Below the pieces are notes generated by a model. It ran no database searches, was not told the DNA's origin, and saw only the letters and a program-made list of their open reading frames with translations. Made by a program: the position numbers and the translations under genes. From contig NZ_CP109428.1 in NCBI RefSeq assembly GCF_036250695.1, forward strand, positions 124,001-188,000: DNA of 64,000 nt. The letters are read 5' to 3'. The first letter of the stretch is position 1. Each line of letters starts with the position of its first letter. Of this stretch, positions 38,019 through 46,334 are shown piece by piece. This stretch comes from Streptomyces sp. NBC_01497 (lineage in GTDB: Bacteria > Actinomycetota > Actinomycetes > Streptomycetales > Streptomycetaceae).

Positions 38019-39241
38019 ATTCCCGTCTGCCTGCTGGTGGTCGCCGGCTGGGGCTTCGGGTGGGTTCCTGTTTCTTCGCGCTGTGCCGGGACGAGTCCCG
38101 GTCTTACCCGCGCTCCGCAGGCTGATACGGCCAGTCCGGCCGCCTTGGCGACGTTGACCGCCGCGTTGATGTCCCGGTCCAGGTGGGCGCCGCAGGCCCT
38201 GCATGTCCACGTACGGACGTGCAGGGGCTTGGGGCCGTCCTTGACGCCGCACTGCGAGCACACCTGAGACGTCGGCTCGAAGCGTGCGATGCGGATGAAA
38301 GTGCGGCCGTACTTCACCGCCTTGTACTCCAGCATCGTGGTGAACGCCGACCATCCGGCGTCGTGCACGGATGTGGCGACGCGGGTGCGGGCGAACCCTT
38401 TGACCGCCAGGTCTTCCACTGCAACCGCTTGGTTTTCGCGGATCAGCTTGGTGGAGAGCTGGTGGTGGAACTCACGCCGCGCATCGGCCGTCCGTGCGTG
38501 GGCACACGCAACCTTGACCCGGGCCTTCGCCCGGTTCTTCGACCCCTTGGCCTTGCGGCTGAGATCCTGCTGCGCCTTCTTCAGCTTCTTCTCGGCCCGG
38601 CGTAGGAAGCGGGGGCTGTCGATCTTCGTGCCGTCCGAGAGGATCGCGAAGTGCGTCAGTCCCAGGTCGACGCCGACCACGCTGTCCGTGGCGGGCAGCG
38701 TCCCGGGCTCGGTTGCGACCACGAACGAAGCGAAGTACCGTCCCGCGCTGTCCTTGAGCACGGTCACCGTGGACGGGGTGGACGGCAGGGAGCGCGACCA
38801 CCTGAGCGGAACGTCACCGACCTTCGGCAGCCGGAGCTTCCCGCCGGTCGTGATCTTCCATCCGGCGTTGGCGGTGAACCGGACCGACTGCCGGGTGTCC
38901 TTGCGGGACTTGAACCGGGGCGGCCCCATCTTCGGCCGCTTGCCCTTGAGGCCGTCGAAGTAGTTCTTGTAGGCGGTGTCCAGGTCCGTCAGAGACTGCT
39001 GCAACACGACCGAGGACACCTCGGCGAGCCAGGCCCGCTCGGGGGTCTTCTTCGAGGCGGTGAGCTGCTTGGACAGCTCACCTGGCCCGATGAACGGCAG
39101 CCCGGCGGCACGGGCGGTCTCACGGGCCTGGAGGGCGTCGTTGAAGGCAACCCGAGCACACCCGAACGCCCGTGCCAACGCGATGCGCTGACCGGCACTC
39201 GGGTACACGCGGAAGCTGTACCGAAGCTGCATGTCGATCAC
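38006..39241 (-). CDS. tnpB: TnpB, RNA-guided endonuclease of IS200/IS605 family
   Basis: 411 residues. The N-terminal OrfB helical part has RYSFRVYPSAGQRIALARAF. The RuvC-like nuclease has its Asp in VVGVDLGLTHFAILSDG, the Glu in AVAVEDLAVKGFART, and the final Asp in GAHLDRDINAAVN. A zinc ribbon reads CSQCGVKDGP and WTCRACGAH. All catalytic residues seem present, so it may be an active RNA-guided nuclease that protects the element at its donor site. It is divergently oriented to tnpA, with 15 bp between the starts. The 3' end of the gene and the sequence beyond (38100 down to 37985) should encode the guide RNA. Confidence 0.9.
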   Translation of the reverse strand: MIDMQLRYSFRVYPSAGQRIALARAFGCARVAFNDALQARETARAAGLPFIGPGELSKQLTASKKTPERAWLAEVSSVVLQQSLTDLDTAYKNYFDGLKGKRPKMGPPRFKSRKDTRQSVRFTANAGWKITTGGKLRLPKVGDVPLRWSRSLPSTPSTVTVLKDSAGRYFASFVVATEPGTLPATDSVVGVDLGLTHFAILSDGTKIDSPRFLRRAEKKLKKAQQDLSRKAKGSKNRAKARVKVACAHARTADARREFHHQLSTKLIRENQAVAVEDLAVKGFARTRVATSVHDAGWSAFTTMLEYKAVKYGRTFIRIARFEPTSQVCSQCGVKDGPKPLHVRTWTCRACGAHLDRDINAAVNVAKAAGLAVSACGARVRPGLVPAQREETGTHPKPQPATTSRQTGISVL

Positions 39242-39256
39242 ACAACCCTTTGGTTC

Positions 39257-39685
39257 ATGTCACCACGATGGAACCATAATCCCGATGTACGCACCGGACG
39301 TCACGTTGTCTACAACCTGCACGTCCACTTGGTTTTCGTCACCAGGTACCGGCGCGAGGCCATGACCGACGCCATGCTGACGCGGTGCGAGGAGATCATG
39401 CGGGAGGTCTGCGCGGACTTCGAGGCCGAGCTGAAGCAGTTCAACGGCGAGGACGACCACGTGCACCTCCTGGTGCACTACCCGCCCAAGGTCCAGCTCT
39501 CGAAGCTGGTCAACTCCCTCAAAGGAGTGTCGGCCCGGATGCTGCGCAAGGAGTACGACGCACACGTGCGCCAGTACCTGTGGGGCGGACACTTCTGGTC
39601 CGGCTCCTACTTCGCCGGGTCCTGCGGCGGCGCACCGCTGACTGTGGTCAAGCAGTACATCGAGAACCAGAAGCGGCCCGTCTGA
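39257..39685 (+). CDS. tnpA: TnpA, Y1 (HUH) transposase of IS200 family
   Basis: 142 residues. The HUH pair is DDHVHLLVHYPP, and the catalytic Tyr lies in VVKQYIENQK. It also shows the family pattern HVVYNLHVHLVFVTRYRREA and LVNSLKGVSARMLRKEY. The protein nicks and joins single-stranded element ends at hairpins. The ATG at 39257 (MSPRWNHN) is the only sensible start. With TnpB it forms a complete IS605-like pair, but one element end is interrupted by an IS5. Confidence 0.9.
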   Translation: MSPRWNHNPDVRTGRHVVYNLHVHLVFVTRYRREAMTDAMLTRCEEIMREVCADFEAELKQFNGEDDHVHLLVHYPPKVQLSKLVNSLKGVSARMLRKEYDAHVRQYLWGGHFWSGSYFAGSCGGAPLTVVKQYIENQKRPV

Positions 39686-39772
39686 CCGTCACAGCGGAGG
39701 CGCAGCGAACTCCGGCGCTTCGCGCCTCCGCCCCAAGAATGGCCTTCACCCCCTGCCCTAAGACAGTGTCCT

Positions 39773-40282
39773 ATGTGGGAGCGTCTCGTTGAGCTGAACA
39801 TGGGGCGAGGTACGTGGAGTTGGATTGTTCCGGATGGTTTGTGGGAGATCGCGGAGCCATTGATCCCGCCGTCGAGGGTGCGGCCGCAGGGCGGCGGGAC
39901 GCAGGACACGCCTGATGAGACGCTGTTCGCGGCGATCATCTACGTCCTGGTCAGTGGCTGTGCCTGGCGGGCCCTGCCACCCTGTTTCGGCATTTCGAAG
40001 TCCACCGCGCATCGCCGGTTCCTGATCTGGTCGAGAGCCGGGGTGTGGGGCCGGCTCCACGAGGCCGTGCTGGATCGGATCGACGAGTGCGGACTGCTCG
40101 ACCTCACACGCACTGTCCTCGACTCCGCCCACGTACGGGCTAAAAAGGGGGCGAACTCACAGGTCCGAGCCCCGTGGACCGAGGCAAGCCGGGCTCCAAG
40201 ATGCACGTCTTGTCGGACGCGAACGGGCTGCCCCTCGTCGTCGGCGTCTCCGCAGGCAACACCCCTGACAGCCAGGGCCTGA
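39773..40282 (+). CDS. IS5-family transposase, orfA (frame 0 part)
   Basis: N-terminal DUF4096-like half: MGRGTWSWIVPDGLWEIAEP, IYVLVSGCAWRALPPCFGIS, KSTAHRRFLIWSRAGVWGRL and FDSAHV-like LDSAHVRAKKGAN with the first catalytic Asp region. The likely start is the ATG at 39800, because the upstream part lies in the inverted repeat. A TAAAAAGGGGGCG stretch at about 40140 is a likely -1 slip site for production of a fused OrfAB transposase. The tail after it is out of frame with the conserved protein. Confidence 0.75.
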   Translation: MWERLVELNMGRGTWSWIVPDGLWEIAEPLIPPSRVRPQGGGTQDTPDETLFAAIIYVLVSGCAWRALPPCFGISKSTAHRRFLIWSRAGVWGRLHEAVLDRIDECGLLDLTRTVLDSAHVRAKKGANSQVRAPWTEASRAPRCTSCRTRTGCPSSSASPQATPLTARA

Positions 40283-40617
40283 AGGCGATGGTCGCCGGTC
40301 TCCAAACGAGACACGACCCCGAAAACGGCTGGCACTACAAACCCCGCAAGCTCCACGCCGACAAGGCGTACGACCAGCGCGACCTGCGACGATGGCTCCG
40401 CGGCAAACGCATCGGCGTCCGCATCGCCCGCAAAGGAATCGAGTCCAGCGAACGATTAGGCCGACGACGATGGGTCATCGAGCGGACCATGTCCTGGCTG
40501 ACCGGCTACCGCAGACTCAACCACCGCTACGAACGTCATCCCCGCAACTACTTGGCCTTCCTCGGCCTCGCCGCCGCCCTCTGCTGCTACAAACGACTCA
40601 TTCGGCTCACCACATAG
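40174..40617 (+). CDS. IS5-family transposase, orfB (-1 frame part)
   Basis: C-terminal half with KMHVLSDANGLPLVVGVSAG, HADKAYDQRDLRRWLRGKRI and RWVIERTMSWLTGYRRLNHR, which carries the catalytic Asp and Glu of the DDE core. It overlaps orfA by about 110 bases in the -1 frame, as in IS427-type IS5 elements expressed by ribosomal frameshifting. Confidence 0.78.
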   Translation: MDRGKPGSKMHVLSDANGLPLVVGVSAGNTPDSQGLKAMVAGLQTRHDPENGWHYKPRKLHADKAYDQRDLRRWLRGKRIGVRIARKGIESSERLGRRRWVIERTMSWLTGYRRLNHRYERHPRNYLAFLGLAAALCCYKRLIRLTT

Positions 40618-40640
40618 GACACTGTCTAAAGGACGGAGCA

Positions 40641-41032
40641 CTGGCGAAGATCAGAGGTAGACGCCCGGCGCGACGTCGGGGCGGATCAGCTCCCCCTTGG
40701 TCGTCAGTGTTCCCGCGTCCGGCTTCTTGGCCGGTGGAGTCGAGCAGCAGGAACGCGGCGCTGGCAAGTACACCGCCGGCGGTGCCTTTCGTGATGACCC
40801 CCAAACTGCCCGCGTCCGAGGACGGTGCCTCGGCGGGCGCGGCCATCGAAGAGGGAGCCGGACCGGAGGGCTGGGCGCTCGTGGCCGGCATCCAAGTGAG
40901 GGTGCCGGCCACGACGACAGGCCGGACGGGACGTGCGGGCACGAGGAAGAGGACTCTTTGGAGAGGGGGCAGGGAAGGTCGGCTGGACCGGTCGGAGGGC
41001 GGAGCGGGGGCGGCAGCACACAACGATCTGTG
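40641..41032 (-). other. Possible broken secreted-protein gene
   Basis: Minus-strand frames encode a Pro/Ala-rich segment with VVVAGTLTWMPATSAQPSGP (signal-like) and, in another frame, DAGTLTTKGELIRPDVAPGV before a stop. If real, it is a small exported protein with a frameshift near 40740. No family was recognised. Confidence 0.25.
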
Positions 41033-42060
41033 GGACACCACTTTTTCGACCCTGCTCAACGAGGGATTCCCGGAGATCGGGAACCTCATTGCGGGGCTGC
41101 AAAGAAGGTAGCTGTGAGACTTCTTCTGTGGCCCGGGATGGGTTGTTGCCAAGCTCGAAGCTCGTGATCCGGTATGACCCGCAAGATAACTGGCGCCCCT
41201 TCAGGGGCTGCCGGTTCCCCGGAGATGTCTGTCGGATGCGGGCATCGGCCTGGCCCACCCGTTGGCTTGATCAGCAGCTTGTCCGCCTTGCGGCGTGACT
41301 CATCACAGCCGCCACGCGGGGTAACTCCATCCAGGCCAAGCCCGTTAACGGCCGTCCCCTGGGGGGATCAGCGGCGTGATCATGCTCGCGGAACAAGCTG
41401 CCGGACGTCATCGGCGTCGACACTCACCGCGCCACCTCGCCGCGGCTACCGGCGCCTGCTGGAATTCGCTCGTCAGCACATCCGGGTCGTCGCTGCCGGG
41501 CCCCGGAGGGCATCGGCAGCTACGGCGCTGGCCTTCCCGGACCACGCAGGTGAGCAGGTCGTCGAGGTCCGTCGCCCGAAACGAGCCCCCAACCGCGGAG
41601 GCCGCAAGACCGACGTGCTCGACGCCATCAGCGCAGCCAAAGAAGCTCTGTCCACCGAGCATCCGATCCAGCCCGGCCTCCGGGGCGAACGCGAGGCACT
41701 ACAGGTGCTTCTTGCCACTCGGCACGGCGCGGCCATCGCCTCCACCGCCGCGATCAACTACCTCAAGGCCCCGACCGTCTCCGGACCGGACGAGCTCTGC
41801 ACCGAGCTGCGCAGGATCAAGTGTCCCGATCAAATCGCCTACTGTGCTCAGCTCTGCGACCGTCCGGCCCAGGACCTCGAGCACCGGATGACGGCGCGGG
41901 CCGTGCGGTCAACTCCCAGCGCATCCAGGCCCTGCAGACCGGCGCCAAGGAATTCGAGAACGAGCTCCTCGCCCTGGTGCGACAGCAGGCTCCCACACTC
42001 CCCGATTTGCTCGGTGTCGGACCGATCGCGGCTGCCCAGACGCTTCGAGACGAGACGAAA
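41033..42060 (+). pseudogene. IS110-family element (group B) remnant with its non-coding end
   Basis: 41100-41320 matches the non-coding end of the group B copy at 10.0-10.2 kb. The transposase follows from about 41376 with frame changes: EFARQHI..., APNRGGRKTDVLDAISAAKE, STAAINYLKAPTVSGPDELC, and LPDLLGVGPIAAAQ, where it is cut. The first catalytic block is disrupted and about 100 C-terminal residues are missing. Confidence 0.7.
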
Positions 42061-42064
42061 CCCT

Positions 42065-42356
42065 GTCGACCGGGGCAGGACAGGCAGTAAGCACCATCTG
42101 ATCACCGACGCCACGGGCATCCCGCTCGCCGTTACCTTGACCGGCGGCGACGGCAACGACGTCACTCAGGTGACCCTGCCCTTCAGGCCGTGCCTCCGGT
42201 GTGAGGCAAGCGCGGGCGGCCCCGACGCCGCCCGAACGTGACGCTCTCCGATTGCAACTATGAGCATGACAAGTACCACCATCTGGTCTGGGACCTTGAC
42301 GTGAAGCCACTGATCGCTCACCGGGGCATCGAGCACGGCTCCGGGCTCGGCGCCTA
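42065..42356 (+). pseudogene. IS5-family transposase fragment
   Basis: Reads GSKHHLITDATGIPLAVTLT, GGDGNDVTQ, then NYEHDKYHHLVWDLDVKPLI and HRGIEHGSGLG: a shortened middle-to-late piece of a second IS5 group (related to the copy at 52-53 kb). It is joined directly to the truncated IS110. Confidence 0.65.
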
Positions 42357-42539
42357 ACGCTGGATTGCCACCGCTCCAGTGTGCTGGGCCGGGAGCCGGA
42401 TCATGCTGTTGGGTAGGGGTGATACGGCGCGCAGTCGTTTGCCGTAGCCGGACTGCTGGGCACGTAGGGGAACGGGCTGCGGAAATCAGGGCCAACGCGA
42501 CGCAGCCAGTGCCGCTCGAAGGTGTAGCCGAGCAGCGCC
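42357..42539. other. Short spacer between IS relics
   Basis: No recognisable content. Confidence 0.3.
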
Positions 42540-43490
42540 GACACTACGGCGATCCCTTGGACTCATTGGGCCTTGTGGTGCAGGATCATCCTGGTCTGTG
42601 CAACGGGGGCTTCCAACAGGGATGTTACGGCCGAGTTGAGATCGACACCTCATGCCGTGGGCCGCTGGCGGGCCCGGTTCGTCGAGCACACGATCTCCGG
42701 CCTGGGCCGCACTCCCCGTTCGGGCGGCCCACGCACGGTGAGCGACGAGCAGGTCGCGGACCTTGTCGCGAGAACCCTGGAACGTACCCCGAAGGACGCC
42801 ACGCATTGGTCGACGTGGTCGCTGGCCAAGGAGACGGGCCTGTCACAATCGACGGCGTTCCGGATTTGGAGGGCTTTCGGTTTGCGGCCACACCGCTCAG
42901 AGACGTTCAAGCTGTCGACCGACCCGTACTTCGTCGACAAGGTCCACGACGTCGTCGGCCTCTACCTGGACCCGCCGGAGCGGCCCCTCGTCTTCTGTGT
43001 GGACGAGAAATCCCAGATCCAGGCCCTGGACCGCTCCCAACCGGTCCTGCCCATGATGCCCGGTGTGCCCGAACGCCACACCGCCGACTACGTCCGCCAC
43101 GGCACCACCACCCGCTTCGCCGCCCTCGAGGACGCCACGGGCAAGGTCATTGGCTCCCTGCACCGCCGGCATCGGGCCAACGAGTTCAAGAAGTTCCTGA
43201 ACAAGCTCGACAAGGGCCTCCCCGAAGGCCTGGACGTGCACCTGGCCCTGAACAACTACGCCACCTGCAAGACCACGGCCATCAAGACATGGCTGCTGGC
43301 GCACCCCCGCTTCCAGCTGCACTTCACACCGACCAGCTCCTCCTGACTCAACCTCGTCGAGCGGTGGTTCGCCGAACTGACCAATAAGCAGATGCGGCGA
43401 GGCGTCCACAAATCCCTCCAGGCCCTGGAGACCGACGTACCCCAGTGGATCGCCATCTGGAACACCGACCCCAGGTCTACACCTGGATCA
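42540..43490 (+). pseudogene. IS630-family transposase with nonsense and catalytic mutations
   Basis: A nearly full-length gene: HTH part CRIILVCATGASNRDVTAEL, first Asp in LVFCVDEKSQIQALDRSQPV, HGTTTRFAALEDATGKVIGS, and HRRHRANEFKKFLNKLDK. The second catalytic Asp should be in DNYGTHKT but reads LNNYATCKT, a D-to-N change. A TGA at 43345 replaces the Trp codon of SSWINQVERWF, after which LNLVERWFAELTNKQMRRGV continues in frame to about 43480. Both changes inactivate it. Confidence 0.8.
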
Positions 43491-44296
43491 AGACCGACGG
43501 AGGACTGGATGGAGCAGGGCGCCACGACGAAGCGGTCCCCCAGGCGTTCGAGGAGCACCCACAACCGCGACATCCCGTGGTCACCACCGACCGTGTCGGC
43601 GTCGTTCCGCCTCGACAAGTTTACCGACGTGACTAGCCAGCAGGACGACTTGGTCCGCGCGGTGGACGTCCTCCTCGCCATGGCCCCGGGCGACGCACTG
43701 CTCGAATACCAATCGCAGAACATCTGGCTGCTGCACCGGTCGACTTGTCGATCGCCAGCCCGGCGGGCCTTGCTCACAACCCACTTTCTGCTCAAACTAG
43801 TCACCCATCCAATCTCAGCCCTGTTGGCGACAGACCAAACAGGCCGGAGAACGTCGCGGCAGCGACCGTCTACATGGACCTGGGCGTGCCGAGTCGTCCT
43901 GCGACGACCTATCCACGGGCCCCGCCCGTTTCGCTGGCTGGACCGTCAGCGGGACGGGCGGGCAAAGCTCTGCCCCGGGCAGCGCGAACGCCTCACGGAC
44001 CTCGACATCGAGGCGCCCGCGGGGCAGCAGGCAGGCCACAGAAAGGCCAGCGCCCCGGACGAGCCGACACGTCCCCGCGTGAGAACGGGCGTGGCCTGTG
44101 CCGAACACTCGGCACCCGTGCGCCACCGGACCGTGTAAATGCCGGAACGCCGGTCGCCCCACGAGCGCCCGTCGCCTGCGCCGGGCTAGTCAGAGGCGGC
44201 GCAGGCCGGGTCACGGGGGGCGCTAGGCTAACCGAGCCCGCACGGGCGATCCGCGAGCGACATCGTGCATGTCCGGAACGAGGGAGAACCGCTGCG
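43491..44296. other. Intergenic region before the kinase gene
   Basis: About 800 bases of high GC. The kinase frame is open through much of it, but with no kinase homology or ribosome site before 44297. It may contain the tail of an unrecognised remnant near 43500-43760 (FTDVTSQQDDLVRAVDVLLA in one frame). The promoter for the kinase pair should lie near 44200. Confidence 0.4.
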
Positions 44297-46162
44297 ATGC
44301 ACCATCAGGACTCAGAATTCCCGGCAGTGGGATCTGAGCGGCTGATCGCTGATCGCTACCGTCTGCTCGGCGCCCTCGGCGAGGGTGGCATGGGCACGGT
44401 GTGGCGCGCTCACGACGAGACCCTGCAGCGCGAGGTCGCGGTCAAGGAAGTCCGCGCGCCGACAGGACTGTCCGGCGCCAAGGTTGAGCTCATGTACACG
44501 CGTCTCCAGCGGGAGGCATGGGCCGCAGCCCGCATAAACGCATCCAACGTCATCACCGTGCACGACGTGGTCACCGACGACGGACGTCCCTGGATCGTCA
44601 TGGAACTCGTCCAGGGTGGATCGCTCGCCGATCTGCTGCGGACGCGGGGGGCACTGCCAGCACGAGAAGCGGCACGCATCGGCGCCAATGTCGTAGACGC
44701 ACTGCGTGCGGCGCACACCGCCGGTGTCTTGCACCGTGACGTGAAACCCGCGAATGTCCTGCTCTCCGAGGACGGCAGGGTGGTACTCAGCGACTTCGGC
44801 ATCGCCATGGTCGAAGGTGACACGTCGCTGACCATGACCGGCGAGCTCGTCGGTTCTCCCGAATACCTCGCACCGGAACGGGCCCTGGGCCGCGCCCCGG
44901 GCCCCGAGTCGGATCTGTGGTCAGTCGGCGTCCTGCTCTACGCCGCCGTTCAGGGGCGTGCGCCCTTCCGTAAGGACACGGCCCTGAGCACGCTGCGTGC
45001 CGTCGTCGACGACGACCCGGCGTTCCCCGACAAAGCAGGCCCCTTGGCCGCCGTTCTGGAAGGTCTTCTGCGCAAGGACCCGGCCGAGCGGGCCTCCGCC
45101 GGGCAGGTGGCGCGTGACCTCCGGCTGATAGCCGATGGCGCCCTGCCCGACACCGTCACCACGCCGCGCGCACCGCTCGGCGAGAGCCCTCCACCGATAC
45201 CTTCCTTGGCGACGGAGAACACCGCCACGGATACGGTCACGGCCGCGCGACCCGATGGTCCCAGCGAACGGCAGTCCGCTGTTCCGTCCATGGATACGGA
45301 CACGCTCACGAGCGCGGGCGCGATCGCCGTCACTGGCGCTGGCACTGGCACTGCACCAGTGGCAACGGACGACACCTCCACGGCCGTGCGTAGGGCGACT
45401 TTCCAGCGCCACAACGTGGTACCCCCCTCCAGAATTTCGGTCACGCCAGAGCACCAGGCGGCCCCGTCAGCGCCCCTGGCCGATCCCCTGCCGCCCATCC
45501 CACCGACGGCCACCACGCCGCACCCCCTCCCCTCGGCCACGCCCTCGCCGGCCGCCGCCGGATCAGCCGCATCCGGGCCCAGGTCACGTGACAGGCGCAG
45601 GACGTACGTACGGGCGTCGACGGCCGCGGCGGCCGTCCTGCTCCTAGCTGGCGTGGGGTACGCCCTCACGAGCGGCGAAGGCCAATCAGGAGAGGGGGCC
45701 GGCGTCACGGCGGCGACACCGGCGGCGGGGACGGGGAGGACCCCGGGCAGCGCCTCCCACACTGCGGCGGACAGCGGTTCGAGCGCCTCCGCCCGTCAAC
45801 CGGTTACGGTGAACGTCACGGGCGCAAACACGGCGTTCACGGGCGCCTGCCCACCGTCGGCGGGCCAGGCCCCCACGTTCACCGCAACCTTCAACGTGGT
45901 TCAGCTGCCTATGCAGTTCTCCTACCGGTGGGTGTCATCGAGCGGAGCCGTGGTCGACCCGGACTGGCGGACGCTGTCGTTCCCGGAAGGCGGCCCCCAC
46001 AGCCACCAGGAGACCGTGAGCCTGACGACGTACGCGGGGAGTGTCCAGCTGCGCAGCGCCATGGCCGTGGAGATCAAGTCGCCGCTCCACGCGGTGTCCA
46101 ATACCGTCCCCTTCTCGCTCTCGTGCGCGGACCCTGCGGACGAAACATCCCTCAAGCACTGA
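44297..46162 (+). CDS. Membrane Ser/Thr protein kinase (PknB-like) with extracellular sensor domain
   Basis: 621 residues. The Hanks-type kinase domain spans about 21-280: G-loop LGEGGMGTVWRA, ATP-binding Lys50 in REVAVKEV, catalytic loop LHRDVKPANVLL, DFG in LSDFGIAMVEGD, and SPEYLAPERALG. A Pro/Ala-rich juxtamembrane linker of about 160 residues follows, then one membrane helix (about 440-460, AAAAVLLLAGVGYALTSG). The 160-residue outer domain contains two Cys and an Ig-like pattern (FSYRWVSSSGAVVDPDWRTL). The ATG at 44297 is preceded by GGGAGA. The next gene encodes an FHA-domain enzyme, a natural reader of phosphothreonine made by such kinases, so the pair probably works together. Confidence 0.93.
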   Translation: MHHQDSEFPAVGSERLIADRYRLLGALGEGGMGTVWRAHDETLQREVAVKEVRAPTGLSGAKVELMYTRLQREAWAAARINASNVITVHDVVTDDGRPWIVMELVQGGSLADLLRTRGALPAREAARIGANVVDALRAAHTAGVLHRDVKPANVLLSEDGRVVLSDFGIAMVEGDTSLTMTGELVGSPEYLAPERALGRAPGPESDLWSVGVLLYAAVQGRAPFRKDTALSTLRAVVDDDPAFPDKAGPLAAVLEGLLRKDPAERASAGQVARDLRLIADGALPDTVTTPRAPLGESPPPIPSLATENTATDTVTAARPDGPSERQSAVPSMDTDTLTSAGAIAVTGAGTGTAPVATDDTSTAVRRATFQRHNVVPPSRISVTPEHQAAPSAPLADPLPPIPPTATTPHPLPSATPSPAAAGSAASGPRSRDRRRTYVRASTAAAAVLLLAGVGYALTSGEGQSGEGAGVTAATPAAGTGRTPGSASHTAADSGSSASARQPVTVNVTGANTAFTGACPPSAGQAPTFTATFNVVQLPMQFSYRWVSSSGAVVDPDWRTLSFPEGGPHSHQETVSLTTYAGSVQLRSAMAVEIKSPLHAVSNTVPFSLSCADPADETSLKH

Positions 46163-46334
46163 CGTTGAGGCGGTGCGGACACACCGACACCCTCGCCGCT
46201 GCCCCTGGAACCCGGGGCTGACATTCTCCGACAGCGTTGGATTCCGCTTTTATGACAAGCCAGTTCGCCCTGGTTCCGGCTGACCGCGTGGTGTGGTCGC
46301 GTACGGCAGCCGGGCATGTTCGCAAGGAGTACGA

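Larger units (their letters stand above)
39762..40626 (+). mobile_element. Complete IS5-family (IS427-like) element
   Basis: GACAGTGTCCTATGTG at the left and its exact complement CACATAGGACACTGTC at the right delimit 865 bp. A TAA triplet flanks both sides. Two overlapping frames, orfA and orfB, are intact. This copy is the reference for the four related relics in the window. Confidence 0.88.
37985..40640. mobile_element. IS200/IS605-family element (tnpA/tnpB divergent) with an IS5 inside one end
   Basis: TnpB (minus) and TnpA (plus) diverge from 39241/39257. The TnpB-side end carries the hairpin CTCCGCCCTAAAGGACGGAG at 37999-38018. The TnpA-side end has ...CCCTGCCCTAA up to 39761 and TAAAGGACGGAGCAC from 40627. 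Deleting the IS5 element and one TAA restores GCCCTAAAGGACGGAG, a second copy of the terminal hairpin sequence. Confidence 0.75.

Noticed and set aside
38651..39256. Upstream extension of the TnpA frame opposite TnpB
   Set aside because: Antisense to TnpB. The TnpA start at 39257 is standard for the family.
41174..42241. One continuous 355-codon ORF across the group B IS110 relic and IS5 fragment
   Set aside because: It is a chance fusion of pieces from two transposases with frame slips. Treated as two pseudogenes.
43745..44296. 184-codon N-terminal extension of the kinase
   Set aside because: No kinase or other domain, high-GC open frame only. The ATG at 44297 has a ribosome site and starts just before the kinase domain.
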